64,000 nt of DNA from Sphingobacterium sp. xlx-96 (GCF_011007365.1 NZ_WFKM01000001.1:124001-188000), one strand, 5' to 3'; shown: positions 17,778 through 27,995, counted from the first letter of the stretch. The notes: generated by a model not told the origin, from the letters alone. Translations and numbers: made by a program.

Positions 17778-18563
17778 ATGATAAGAGGTATATTTTCACT
17801 TGTTTTAATCTTAGTTTTTTTTGGTGCAAATGCCCAACAAGGCTGTCCAACTCCATTTGGTGTACAGAACGAATTGAAAAGATACCATGTTGCTGGTGGA
17901 GTAGGAATGACTCGATTGTATGGCGATATCGCTCAACCGAGTACGTTAGGTAGAGCCTTTTTTATTAAGGGTGACTATCAGATAAAACGTGGATTGTATG
18001 CCGGTATCGAAGGACAATATGGCTCTTTGGAAGCGACTCCTTCTATCTTGGATCGTCGGGAGATAACCAATAATTATCTTGCGGGAGGAATTAATATAAC
18101 ATTTCATCCCTTCGAATTTTTTATTGCTCGTAATGCCTCTAGTCAATCTTTGACGCATGTGATCATGGATGCATTCTATGTTGGTGTTGGGGTGCTAGGT
18201 ATTATAAATAACTATAAGCTTGTGCGTAGGGACAAAAATTACGGAGAAGTTGGTTATGTAGGGCCTGTGCCTCCTGAAAACTATGGTCCAGTAGAAAGTT
18301 ATAATGATAAAGGTATACCTGTCTTCAAGAAAAAAATTAATTCTTACACAAGACCTTCTGTCAATGTAGGGCTTGCAGTTCCTATCAATAGACGCTACTC
18401 TAAATCTGGTAGTTATTGGTCTGCTTTGGTTAATGTGCAACTTAACTTTGCTAATAATGATTTATTAGACGGATACATGCCTTACGATGCTGATTTCAAT
18501 CGTATAGGTACGAAGAATGATATGTTTTCTATGTATTCGTTAGGAGCGAGGTATTCGTTCTAG
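17778..18563 (+). CDS. Outer membrane beta-barrel protein, exported
   Basis: This 261-residue protein has a signal peptide (IFSLVLILVFFGANAQ, cut about residue 19). Beta strands alternate polar and apolar residues (HVAGGVGMTRLYGDI, FFIKGDYQIKRGLYAGIEGQYGS, NYLAGGINITFHPFEF, SVNVGLAVPINRRYSKSGSYWSALVNVQLNF). The chain ends in an aromatic, SLGARYSF, as expected for barrels inserted by BAM. A loop of about 50 residues rich in Pro/Tyr (GPVPPENYGPVESYNDKG) probably faces outside. It follows ruvB by 21 bp and ends in a clear terminator. The specific role is unknown. Confidence 0.82.
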   Translation: MIRGIFSLVLILVFFGANAQQGCPTPFGVQNELKRYHVAGGVGMTRLYGDIAQPSTLGRAFFIKGDYQIKRGLYAGIEGQYGSLEATPSILDRREITNNYLAGGINITFHPFEFFIARNASSQSLTHVIMDAFYVGVGVLGIINNYKLVRRDKNYGEVGYVGPVPPENYGPVESYNDKGIPVFKKKINSYTRPSVNVGLAVPINRRYSKSGSYWSALVNVQLNFANNDLLDGYMPYDADFNRIGTKNDMFSMYSLGARYSF

Positions 18564-18586
18564 ATAGTGACTAATAATCAGGAGTT

Positions 18587-18640
18587 AGAGACTAGTGATT
18601 AGTTCGGTTCTAATCTCAACTTTCTAGTCTCTGTTTTTTT
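18587..18640 (+). terminator. Intrinsic terminator after the barrel protein gene
   Basis: AGAGACTAG (18587-18595) pairs with CTAGTCTCT (18624-18632) around an inner GATTAG/CTAATC stem, followed by seven T. The last bases touch the stop of the converging gene. Confidence 0.85.
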
Positions 18641-19190
18641 AGCTTCTGACTTTTAATTTCTTTAAAATCCGCATACCTCTGCTGGATAATGCTGGGGTAC
18701 TATTCCGCTCTAGGTCAAATTGAATTTGGATACACAACTCATTTGCTAGCCATTCGTGTTTGGGTACGAGTGCCATGAGTATATCATATGCATTGCAGCG
18801 TACCGCAATGGGGCAGTCTATGTTACTTAAAATATGAAATGTCTTTTCTAATAAACTTTCTTCTTCTTGATCGAGGAAATTACTGTTTTTTTTAAGCTCT
18901 TTAGTGAGCTCAATCACTAGTTTGGATAGACTTCTTAATACACTCCAATTGGTAACTGTTGCATAGCTACAAAGAGTTATGTTCTTGTTTTGAAGGAGAA
19001 GGGGCCTATTGTTGATCAAAATATGTTCTAAAGCCCAAGCTGCACGAAATGAGGTCCTGCTGTGTGTTGTAGAGGTGCAGAGTACAAATAGTTCCTCGAG
19101 CGATATTGTTTTTAAGATTTGCTCATTAAGATCAGAAGCACCGTAGGAATACAGTGCTTCTGAAATAGTATTGAATCGGATTGAATCCAT
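18639..19190 (-). CDS. Helical HEAT/ARM-like protein of unknown function
   Basis: This 183-residue soluble protein is predicted to be almost entirely alpha-helical, with repeating amphipathic helices (SFRAAWALEHILINN, VLRSLSKLVIELTKEL, EEESLLEKTFHILSN, AVRCNAYDILMALV). Their spacing resembles HEAT/armadillo repeats such as those of PBS-lyase-type proteins. No catalytic residues, signal peptide or membrane helix is visible. It begins four bases after the stop of the upstream S9 peptidase on the same strand, so it is likely to be co-transcribed with it. I do not recognise a named family. Confidence 0.75.
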   Translation of the reverse strand: MDSIRFNTISEALYSYGASDLNEQILKTISLEELFVLCTSTTHSRTSFRAAWALEHILINNRPLLLQNKNITLCSYATVTNWSVLRSLSKLVIELTKELKKNSNFLDQEEESLLEKTFHILSNIDCPIAVRCNAYDILMALVPKHEWLANELCIQIQFDLERNSTPALSSRGMRILKKLKVRS

Positions 19191-19194
19191 GGAA

Positions 19195-21681
19195 TTAGCG
19201 TCTTAAAGGACGTTCTTTGTTGATTTCTGTCATGTCTACTTCATTCATGTTGGATGAGCCTAATAAATGTTCGCTGAAATAGTCCGCCATTTTCCAGAAG
19301 AAGTATTCGGTCATATCACCAAACGCATGTCTTTGGCCTGGCAATAGCACAAAATCAAATCGTTTATTTGCTTTGATAAGGGCATCTACCATTCGGATAG
19401 AGTTCGCTGGGTGGACATTGTTATCTATGTCACCAGTCACGATGAGTAATTTTCCCTTTAGATTTTTAGCCAATTCGGAGTTCTTTTCAATTTGGTAGTT
19501 GAATGAAGTGTCTCCTTTTGCTGAGACTTCTTCTTTAACGCCGTGATGGCGTTCGGACCACCATCTGTTATAAATGTTGTTTTCGTGGTTTCCCGCTCCG
19601 GATACGGCTACTTTAAAGAAATCAGGATACACTAACATCGCTGCTGTAGACATGAATCCACCACCTGAGTGCCCCGTGATTCCTACTTTATTGATATCAA
19701 TGAATGGATATTTATTAGCAAGTTGTTCTGCAGCTACTTTTTTGTCTTCTAATCCGTAGTCTCTCAAGTTTCCGTAACCGTAGGTGTGGTACCACTTCGA
19801 ACGGGATGGGTGTCCCCCGCGATTTCCCACAGATACAACAATGAATCCCATTTGTGCGAGACGGTCTATACGATCCATTCCTCTTCCGAAGCTTTTGTTA
19901 ACGGCTTCAGTCTGTGGTCCTGGATATACGTACTGCACAATAGGATAAGTTTTCGTAGAGTCAAAGTCAAAAGGTTTGTACATGACCCCGTATATATCGG
20001 TGATGCCGTCTCCTGCTTTTACTTTGAAGGGCTCCGGGAATTTGTATCCGGCTGCAAACAGTTGTGATAGGTCTGCCTCTTCTAATTTCATGATTAGTTG
20101 TCCGGTAGCGCTATACAAATTGCTGACAGGTTTAGTATTGACACGCGAGAAGTTGTCTACGAGGTAATTTCCGCTTTCACTGACTTCGACTTGATGATCA
20201 AAATCCCCAGGAGTGATTAACTTTATCGAACCACCGTTCTTACTTACACTATAGTAGAAGGTATAATATGGGTCTATATTTTTTTCTTTGCCATTGGCTT
20301 TGAAAAATAGGGTGCCTGTCGATTCTTGGTATGCAGTTAGCTCATCGCAATGGAAATCGCCTTTCGTGATCTGGTGCAAAAGATTGCCCTGAATATCGTA
20401 TAGGTAGAAGTGCCCCCACCCGTCGCGTTGAGACCAATGGATAAATTGCTTGCCATTGTTGACTAATTTTGGTGATTTAATGTCAAGGTATACGTTGGAA
20501 CGTTCTTCAACTAAAGTACGTGTAGTTCCATCAACATTCACGGCAACGATGTCAATCTTTTTAAGATCTCGACTAGAGCGTGCTATGTAGAACTCTTGGT
20601 CGTTTCCTAACCAATAGTTGATGTAATGTTTACCTTTAAAATTGGCTTTGCTTGGATCTTTGCTCCACAGACTCAATGTCTGGTTTTTGAAAGCAGCTAT
20701 ATTGATCTGTTTACCTTTATGTGTACTGGTATCAAAAACAAACAGTTCAGACTCTGTTGAGTCATTTTCTCCTGGCATCAGGTATTTGTAAGTTTCTAAA
20801 GTCGGGCGTTTTCCTCCAACATTATTGATAACCCACAAATCGGAGATGTCACGACTATCTTTTTTGGAAGCAACGAAGTACTTTCCGTTTGGAGACCAGT
20901 TGAGACGTACCCCCTTCCGTTTTTTAAGTTCTTCTTCGTTTGTCTTTTTATCGGCAGTCGTCGTGCTGTACTGATCACCTCCCCAAGCGTAATATTGAAC
21001 ACCATCTGTGGTAATCTGATGCTCTACAATAGTCGAATCCTTTTCGTCTTTTGACGCCTTCAAATAGTTTGCATAATCCATCCAGTAGAGGTTATAGTTT
21101 TTCGCAAAATAAACGCGACTAGTATCTGGATTGAAGGAGGCCCAATTAGGCTTTGACTTTTCTTTGGTCGTATCGCTAATCTCTTTGAGTTGTTTAGAGA
21201 TGATGTTGTACTCAAAATGAAAAGTTTTTTTCTTGATAGTATCTTTTTTGTTGGTTTGCTTTTTTATTTCTTCTTTGCTTTTTACGGTATCTTTGGTGCT
21301 TTGTACTTCAAAACGAATCAAATTTTCGTCGTCCATGAAGCGAAGATTTTGCAAGGATAGGTGTTGCGCATCAAAGGGGTTTTTAACAATAGAAGTTACT
21401 TTAGCCGCCATTTCTGAGTTATCAAAAAGATTGGTCTTTTTTCTTGCCGCAGGCTCTACCAAATACCAGTTTTTGCCCGATGACGTAGTGTATTCATACC
21501 AAAATTTGTCGCCATAGTTAATCCAGTTTGGCTTTATGTCTGTTGAAAAGATTAAACTTCTTAATTTGCTTGGAGCAAACTTAGCTGCTAGCTGATAGTT
21601 GGGCTTTACTACATTTTTTACTTCTTGAGCTTGACTCAAGCTAAAGCATAATGCGAGTAAGCTTAATAAATAGTACTTCAT
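19195..21681 (-). CDS. Exported S9 prolyl oligopeptidase/dipeptidyl peptidase family protein
   Basis: This 828-residue periplasmic serine peptidase has a signal peptide (LLSLLALCFSLSQAQ), a long beta-propeller region to about residue 570 and a C-terminal alpha/beta hydrolase. The catalytic triad can be read as Ser672 (GHSGGGF), Asp753 (GDIDNNVH) and His785 (GQRHAFG). It is longer than classical DPP-IV because of an insertion in the propeller (roughly residues 120-170, rich in Lys and Thr). A second, shorter S9 peptidase is encoded at 60257. The probable role is removal of dipeptides from peptides taken into the periplasm, complementing the POT transporters. That link is inference. Confidence 0.93.
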   Translation of the reverse strand: MKYYLLSLLALCFSLSQAQEVKNVVKPNYQLAAKFAPSKLRSLIFSTDIKPNWINYGDKFWYEYTTSSGKNWYLVEPAARKKTNLFDNSEMAAKVTSIVKNPFDAQHLSLQNLRFMDDENLIRFEVQSTKDTVKSKEEIKKQTNKKDTIKKKTFHFEYNIISKQLKEISDTTKEKSKPNWASFNPDTSRVYFAKNYNLYWMDYANYLKASKDEKDSTIVEHQITTDGVQYYAWGGDQYSTTTADKKTNEEELKKRKGVRLNWSPNGKYFVASKKDSRDISDLWVINNVGGKRPTLETYKYLMPGENDSTESELFVFDTSTHKGKQINIAAFKNQTLSLWSKDPSKANFKGKHYINYWLGNDQEFYIARSSRDLKKIDIVAVNVDGTTRTLVEERSNVYLDIKSPKLVNNGKQFIHWSQRDGWGHFYLYDIQGNLLHQITKGDFHCDELTAYQESTGTLFFKANGKEKNIDPYYTFYYSVSKNGGSIKLITPGDFDHQVEVSESGNYLVDNFSRVNTKPVSNLYSATGQLIMKLEEADLSQLFAAGYKFPEPFKVKAGDGITDIYGVMYKPFDFDSTKTYPIVQYVYPGPQTEAVNKSFGRGMDRIDRLAQMGFIVVSVGNRGGHPSRSKWYHTYGYGNLRDYGLEDKKVAAEQLANKYPFIDINKVGITGHSGGGFMSTAAMLVYPDFFKVAVSGAGNHENNIYNRWWSERHHGVKEEVSAKGDTSFNYQIEKNSELAKNLKGKLLIVTGDIDNNVHPANSIRMVDALIKANKRFDFVLLPGQRHAFGDMTEYFFWKMADYFSEHLLGSSNMNEVDMTEINKERPLRR

Positions 21682-21767
21682 ACCAAATGAAAATGTTAAT
21701 AATTTAGGGGGCTAAAATATCCTTTTATTTAGCCAGAAACGATGGATAGCTGTAATATTTTTGATAG

Positions 21768-23192
21768 TTAATAGAACTTTTCGTTGAAATTAACTAAAAA
21801 GAGCTCTTTGGTAGCACGGGTGATCCCTGTGTATAACCATCTGAGAAACTCCGTATTGAGCATTTCATCAGTCATGTACCCCTGATCAACAAATACCAAT
21901 GGCCATTGTCCCCCTTGAGCTTTATGGCATGTGATTGCGTAAGCAAATTTTAATTGTAAAGCATTGTAATAAGGATCTTTTTTGATCGCTTCCATTCGAT
22001 TTTTTTTCTGTGGAATGTCTTCGTAATCTTTGGCGATGGACTCGTAGAGGTGCTGTTGCTGCTCGTAGGGTAGTGAGGGAGCATCAACATGTAGACTATC
22101 TAGATTTACACGGCAACGTATTGCGTCTCCTTCATTGTTGTCCATAAATTCAAGGTATAAGTCTGCAAATCGAAATCCATGCATTTCATGTAGATTGCTT
22201 ACTTTTTTGATAACCGCTATATCTCCATTGGCAATAAAGCCGGTATGGCTTTCATCGTGTTGTTGTAACCAGTAATAGTTATTCTTGACAACCATGATTC
22301 GGTCACCGCCGGTTATTTCTTCTTCGCGAAAAAGTATCTGGTTTCGTATGTGTTTGTTGTATAAGTTTGCCGATTTGTTTGAACGGCATATCACCATGCA
22401 GTTTTCGGGATCGTACTTGTCATAGGCGTAATGCAATGCTTCGATAAGACGGTCACCATTCATCCTATAGATATCTTTAAAAGGTGTAGTGATAAATTTT
22501 GGAAAGGTATATTGTGGCGACTCTTCGTCGAAACGAATTTCATTTCTGATTTTGGTCGCATTGAATAAGATACCAGAGCTTTTGTCTTGACGTACGACAT
22601 CGGTTAATTCATAGGTATAGGTATGCAGATTGAACTCTGATTGGACAAATTCGGGGTCTAAAGCAGGGCTTTTGGCTAGCCCTACGGGTGGAAGCTGTGC
22701 ACTATCGCCAACTAGCATTAAGCAGCAATTTTTTCCCGATTGAACATAGGATACTAGATCACAGAATAAACCATTCGAAAACAACGTAAATCCTTCTGTT
22801 GTTATCATTGAGGCTTCATCGATAATAAATAATGTGTCTTCATGTAGGTTTTCAGCCAACTCAAAGTCCATCTGAAGCGAAGTTATGCTTCGTTTTCTAT
22901 ATATCTTTTTGTGGATTGTTAATGCGTTTCTTCCTGAATAAGCCCCCATAACTTTTGCAGCTCGTCCGGTAGGAGCCAATAGGACTGTCTTTTTTCGGAT
23001 AGCCGGAAGGCTCTTGACTAAAGCGCTGATTATTGTGGTTTTTCCGGTACCTGCATAACCCTTTAATATGAAGCAGGAATCATTGGAGAAGGTATGTATA
23101 AATTCAGCCAATAAGGAAAAGACTTCCTTTTGTTGGACGGTGGGGCGCCATGAGAATTGTTGTAAAAGAATATTGTTTATGAACACGCTCAA
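21768..23192 (-). CDS. RecD/AddB-type superfamily 1 DNA helicase
   Basis: This 474-residue SF1B helicase is of the RecD2/Dda type. Walker A is GYAGTGKTT (45-53), motif II is FIIDEASMIT, motif III GDSAQLPPVG, and the C-terminal UvrD_C_2 motif is FAYAITCHKAQGGQWPLVFVD. It lacks the N-terminal extension of full-length RecD2, as many Bacteroidota homologues do. It probably unwinds DNA 5'-3' in repair. The start is uncertain: a TTG at 23192 or a GTG at 23186; no ATG is near. It stands alone, divergent from the DUF3822 gene. Confidence 0.9.
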   Translation of the reverse strand: MSVFINNILLQQFSWRPTVQQKEVFSLLAEFIHTFSNDSCFILKGYAGTGKTTIISALVKSLPAIRKKTVLLAPTGRAAKVMGAYSGRNALTIHKKIYRKRSITSLQMDFELAENLHEDTLFIIDEASMITTEGFTLFSNGLFCDLVSYVQSGKNCCLMLVGDSAQLPPVGLAKSPALDPEFVQSEFNLHTYTYELTDVVRQDKSSGILFNATKIRNEIRFDEESPQYTFPKFITTPFKDIYRMNGDRLIEALHYAYDKYDPENCMVICRSNKSANLYNKHIRNQILFREEEITGGDRIMVVKNNYYWLQQHDESHTGFIANGDIAVIKKVSNLHEMHGFRFADLYLEFMDNNEGDAIRCRVNLDSLHVDAPSLPYEQQQHLYESIAKDYEDIPQKKNRMEAIKKDPYYNALQLKFAYAITCHKAQGGQWPLVFVDQGYMTDEMLNTEFLRWLYTGITRATKELFLVNFNEKFY

Positions 23193-23278
23193 AGTTATCT
23201 AAAAAGGTTTGTCATTTCAATTGTAAAAGCTAATTTTGTTTGATTAGGAGTATTACCTTTACTTTATTTTTTTGACGA

Positions 23279-24073
23279 ATGATATATATAGCAGACGATT
23301 TTCATCTCCACTATCTGGCCACATACACGCTTTGTATTCAGAGCGATTTTCAAAATGATCACCTCGTCGTGTTGGATGAAGAAAAGCAAGTTCTGGTTTA
23401 CATGACTTATGATAATGTCAGCCCTTCAGCTGAGGCGGTGCGGATATTGAGTATGCCATTTCAGAACGTAATTGTCGGCCTTCCACATCAGAACTTAGTG
23501 TGGGTTCCTTCGGAAGTCTACCATGAGTCAGAGAAAGAGTTGTATACGAATTATTTTGTCGACTCGGAGGTGAACCGCATTATGTCTAAAGAGATTGCTG
23601 GCTTAGAGGTAGTGGCGCTGTATCAATATGATCAGTTGTTGTATAGTCGTTGGAAAAATTTATTTGCGGATGCTAGTTTCATCCCAAATTTTGAAGTAGT
23701 AATACGTCAGGTTCAGTCTAATATACCTATTCAGGGAGATGTACTAGGCGTTCATCTTTACGATGATCAGGCAGACATTTTTTTATTTATGAATGGGGAG
23801 CTGAAACTCTACAATACATTTGAGGTAGCTACTTCAGATGATTTGAGTTATTTTGTGCTTAATGTATTCAAAAACTTTGCTATAAAAAGTAAAGTGCCAA
23901 AAATTGTGTTGAGTGGTACGAACAAGGATTCGGAGTGGTTTGTTCGATTGAGCAGATATACAGATCATATCGAAATGATTAGACCGAAAGAGAAGTGGTC
24001 GGTACTTAATCTGGATGTCGAGCGTCAGCTGGAAGAGTTAAATGCTTTAACGGATAGTGTCCTATGCGTATAA
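23279..24073 (+). CDS. DUF3822 family protein
   Basis: This 264-residue soluble protein is of a family that in Bacteroidota sits upstream of rsmD and coaD, exactly as here. The fold appears to be a duplicated ASKHA-like domain, judging from the repeated beta-rich segments (FQNDHLVVLDEEKQVLVYMTYD and VLGVHLYDDQADIFLFMNGELKLYN), but that is a guess. No catalytic residues are clear. Its last 10 bp overlap rsmD. A T-rich near-consensus -7 box ending TTTG four bases before the ATG suggests a leaderless mRNA. Confidence 0.88.
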   Translation: MIYIADDFHLHYLATYTLCIQSDFQNDHLVVLDEEKQVLVYMTYDNVSPSAEAVRILSMPFQNVIVGLPHQNLVWVPSEVYHESEKELYTNYFVDSEVNRIMSKEIAGLEVVALYQYDQLLYSRWKNLFADASFIPNFEVVIRQVQSNIPIQGDVLGVHLYDDQADIFLFMNGELKLYNTFEVATSDDLSYFVLNVFKNFAIKSKVPKIVLSGTNKDSEWFVRLSRYTDHIEMIRPKEKWSVLNLDVERQLEELNALTDSVLCV

Positions 24074-24600
24074 TAAGTGGTACTTTAGGAGGGATTCGGC
24101 TGAACCCACCAACAAATTTGCCCGTAAGACCAACTACGGATATCGCCAAAGAGGCTTTATTTAATATATTGCAACAGTATGTGGAATGGGATACTGTAGA
24201 ATGTTTGGATCTCTTCTGTGGGACGGGAAATATTTCTTTTGAATTGGCCTCAAGAGGGGCTTTAGGAGTACAGTCTGTAGATATCCACAGTAAGTGCTTG
24301 TTGTATGTTCAAGATGTTGCCAAAAAGCATGACTTAAAAATGATCCGTACACGGAAAGCTGATGTGTTTAAATTTATTCAAAGTTGTAAAGACTCCTTTG
24401 ATTTTATTTTTGCAGATCCGCCTTACGATATTGGTCAATTGCCCCAGTTGCCCGAATTGATACTGTCGAATAATCTTTTGAAATCAGGTGGTGTTTTGGT
24501 TGTTGAGCATCCTTCTATGCGTAAGTTGGCAGATCACCCTTTACACGTAGAAACCAGGAAATATGGTAATTCCTCTTTTAGTTTTTATAAAAAACCATAG
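24064..24600 (+). CDS. rsmD: 16S rRNA (guanine(966)-N(2))-methyltransferase RsmD
   Basis: RsmD methylates G966 of 16S rRNA using S-adenosylmethionine. The 178-residue Rossmann methyltransferase shows the family N-terminus MRIISGTLGGIRL and RPTTDIAKEALFNIL, motif I DLFCGTG (49-55) and the catalytic DPPY (118-121). It overlaps the DUF3822 gene by 10 bp and lies six bases before coaD, so all three should form one operon. Confidence 0.96.
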   Translation: MRIISGTLGGIRLNPPTNLPVRPTTDIAKEALFNILQQYVEWDTVECLDLFCGTGNISFELASRGALGVQSVDIHSKCLLYVQDVAKKHDLKMIRTRKADVFKFIQSCKDSFDFIFADPPYDIGQLPQLPELILSNNLLKSGGVLVVEHPSMRKLADHPLHVETRKYGNSSFSFYKKP

Positions 24601-24605
24601 CAGTC

Positions 24606-25079
24606 ATGAAAATAGCTCTTTTTCCAGGATCGTTCGATCCATTCACGTTCGCTCACAAAGATTTGGTAGATCGCTCATTAACTTTATTTGATAAGGTACA
24701 TATTGCGGTCGGTGTTAATGCTGCAAAAAGTGGATTGATGGATTTTGAACGACGAAAGAAAGCTATACAAGCGCTTTATAAAAATGAAGAAAGAGTCGTT
24801 GTTGATCTGTTTTCAGGTCTTACAGTTGATTATTGCAGACGTATAGGTGCTAAATTTATCCTTAGGGGATTGCGAAATTCTAAGGATTTGGAATATGAAG
24901 ATGCAATAGCTCAGAATAATCTCATATTGGCGCCAGAGATAGAAACCTATTTTTTGCTAAGCCGTAGTGGTACTGGTCACATATCTTCGACTATAGTACG
25001 TGATATATTAAAAAATGGAGGTCTAGTCGATAGCTTGGTTCCTCCTGAAGTAAGAGCTTTTTTGGATACTAAGTCCTGA
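24606..25079 (+). CDS. coaD: Phosphopantetheine adenylyltransferase
   Basis: CoaD transfers AMP from ATP to 4'-phosphopantetheine, the penultimate step of coenzyme A synthesis. The 157-residue protein is of normal length, with the nucleotidyltransferase start MKIALFPGSFDPFT and the C-terminal ISSTIVRDI motif. The (T/H)xGH motif reads TFAH (14-17), with Gly replaced by Ala while the catalytic His is kept. LRGLRNSKDLEYE is the usual phosphopantetheine-site block. It ends tail-to-tail with the helicase gene, the two overlapping by 11 bp. Confidence 0.96.
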   Translation: MKIALFPGSFDPFTFAHKDLVDRSLTLFDKVHIAVGVNAAKSGLMDFERRKKAIQALYKNEERVVVDLFSGLTVDYCRRIGAKFILRGLRNSKDLEYEDAIAQNNLILAPEIETYFLLSRSGTGHISSTIVRDILKNGGLVDSLVPPEVRAFLDTKS

Positions 25080-26373
25080 AAAATTTTATTTTGTTACCTT
25101 TTATTTTTCCATTTCCGCCGTTCTTGATGATTAGTGAGGCAATATTTCTTTTTACCGCGATATAGGACTCTCTGTCTTTTACTTCAATTAGACCTATATC
25201 ATCTTTTTTTAAACCTTCGATTTGAAGGATATAGCCCACGATATCAATCTTGTTCACTTTATCTTTTTTTCCGAAGGGAATGTATAGAGTAGAATACGGT
25301 GTGTTCTCGGGCAGAGGATACTCGTCTTCTAGTATAATTTCTTGTGTATCTTCCGGAAGGTAAGCAAAATTGTCATCCGGTTTTAACATAATGACTACCT
25401 CTCCCGTATTGTTCATTCGGGCTGTTCGCCCATTTCTGTGAACGAAAGCATCTTCCTTGTTTGGTAATTGATAGTGTATGATTGTGTCGATCTCAGGAAT
25501 ATCCAAACCTCTGGCTGCTAAGTCGGTCGTAAGGAGTATCCTATTGCTATTATTTCTGAATTTTAGGATGGCTAATTCGCGATCTCGTTGTTCTAATCCG
25601 CCATGAAACATATCGTGAATCAATTCTCTATCTTCTAGTAGCTCACTAATATGATCGACAGCTTCCCGGTGGTTACAAAAGATAAGGATCTTTTGGTTGC
25701 CAAGACTACATAGCAGTCGGAATAGTGTTTTTAGTTTATGTTGAGCTGGAGATACTGTTTTTTTGAAATGTATTGCGGGTTTGTTTTCTGCATCCGCCAA
25801 AAAGTCAAGTTTGACCGGGTTATGCAATGAAAGAATATTTGGAAATTGATCCAGATCAGTGGCTGAGGTTAAAATTTTTCGTTCAATAGCATGTGTTGCT
25901 GTTGTAATGGTTGCGAGCTGATCCTGAAAGCCTAACTCTAAAGACTTATCAAATTCATCTAAAACCAGCGTATGGATACCATCTGTCGAAAAATGAAAGC
26001 GTTCTAGATGATATATTATCCGACCTGGGGTTCCGATTAATATTGCGGGAGCTTCTTTTAGTGCATTTCTTTCTATCTTGGTGTCGTGCCCCCCGTAACA
26101 ACATAATATTTTATGTCCTTTGATGACTGTTTTAACAACAGATTCAATCTGTAGGGCTAGCTCTCTGGTGGGGACAATTAATAATACCTGTACCTGATTC
26201 TTTTTGTTTAGAATTAACTGTTCTATCAACAGACTAAAAGCCAATGTCTTTCCAGATCCAGTCGGGGAGAGAAGTATAAAATCTCTTTCTGAGCTAAATT
26301 GAGACAATGTCTCTTTTTGCATTTTGTTCAGATCTTCAATCTGTAGTCTTTTTAAAAGTGTTATCAATTCCAT
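25069..26373 (-). CDS. DEAD-box RNA helicase, DbpA-like
   Basis: This 434-residue SF2 RNA helicase has motif I SPTGSGKT (36-43), motif II DEFD (139-142, Phe where most have Ala), motif III SAT (170-172), motif V TDLAARGLD and motif VI HRNGRTAR. The last 70 or so residues (DIVGYILQIEGLKKDDIGLIEV...) match the DbpA RNA-recognition domain that targets helix 92 of 23S rRNA, so a role in 50S assembly is likely. A TATCTTTG box four bases before the ATG points to a leaderless transcript. It converges with coaD with an 11-bp overlap of coding ends. Confidence 0.92.
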   Translation of the reverse strand: MELITLLKRLQIEDLNKMQKETLSQFSSERDFILLSPTGSGKTLAFSLLIEQLILNKKNQVQVLLIVPTRELALQIESVVKTVIKGHKILCCYGGHDTKIERNALKEAPAILIGTPGRIIYHLERFHFSTDGIHTLVLDEFDKSLELGFQDQLATITTATHAIERKILTSATDLDQFPNILSLHNPVKLDFLADAENKPAIHFKKTVSPAQHKLKTLFRLLCSLGNQKILIFCNHREAVDHISELLEDRELIHDMFHGGLEQRDRELAILKFRNNSNRILLTTDLAARGLDIPEIDTIIHYQLPNKEDAFVHRNGRTARMNNTGEVVIMLKPDDNFAYLPEDTQEIILEDEYPLPENTPYSTLYIPFGKKDKVNKIDIVGYILQIEGLKKDDIGLIEVKDRESYIAVKRNIASLIIKNGGNGKIKGNKIKFFRT

Positions 26374-26377
26374 GCTG

Positions 26378-26385
26378 CAAAGATA
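26378..26385 (-). promoter_or_regulatory. Leaderless promoter -7 box of the RNA helicase
   Basis: TATCTTTG on the minus strand ends exactly four bases before the ATG at 26373. The transcript should begin at or next to the start codon. Confidence 0.6.
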
Positions 26386-26501
26386 CTTTTTTCTAAGTGT
26401 TTTTCTGAGAAAGCGTTTTATAGTTGTGATGTAAAAACTTTTTTGGCATAAGTTTTGATAAGTACTTAGTATTCATAATTTAGGTTAATAATTGGTTAGT
26501 T

Positions 26502-26539
26502 AAAAAGCCTTCAATCTCCCCGATTGAAGGCTTTTTTTT
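26502..26539. terminator. Orphan intrinsic terminator between divergent genes
   Basis: AAAAAGCCTTCAATC (26502-26516) pairs perfectly with GATTGAAGGCTTTTT (26522-26536) around TCCCC, followed by T residues on the plus side and TTTTTAA on the minus side. No annotated gene ends here. The MKYP ORF on the minus strand terminates inside the stem. Confidence 0.8.
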
Positions 26540-26588
26540 CTGAAAGTTTTATTTGCTTTAGCAGATTTGTACACCATGGATATTTCAT
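26511..26588 (-). CDS. Possible short leader peptide ORF (MKYP type)
   Basis: This 25-codon ORF begins MKYPWCTNLLKQ and ends with a TGA inside the terminator hairpin at 26502-26536. The first 16 bases (ATATGAAATATCCATG) are identical to the start of the leader ORF at 29266, and the ATGAAATATCCAT core also occurs at 51394. It lies upstream of the RNA helicase on the same strand. Whether it is translated, or is only a conserved DNA or RNA motif, cannot be told from one genome. No clear promoter is seen. Confidence 0.35.
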   Translation of the reverse strand: MKYPWCTNLLKQIKLSEKKAFNRGD

Positions 26589-26598
26589 ATATAATTTC

Positions 26599-26606
26599 TA
26601 TTTTTG
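26599..26606 (+). promoter_or_regulatory. -7 box upstream of eno
   Basis: TATTTTTG lies 82 bases before the eno ATG, with no -33 element at normal spacing. The AGTGT/ACACT repeats at 26630-26654 fall in the resulting leader. Confidence 0.45.
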
Positions 26607-26682
26607 AATTATAGAATATGTGTTGTATATTAGTGTTATTAATACACTAAGTGTTAGCTGTGTTTAAGTCATAACCTTATAA

Positions 26683-27987
<1,305 letters not shown>

Positions 27988-27995
27988 TAATGTAT

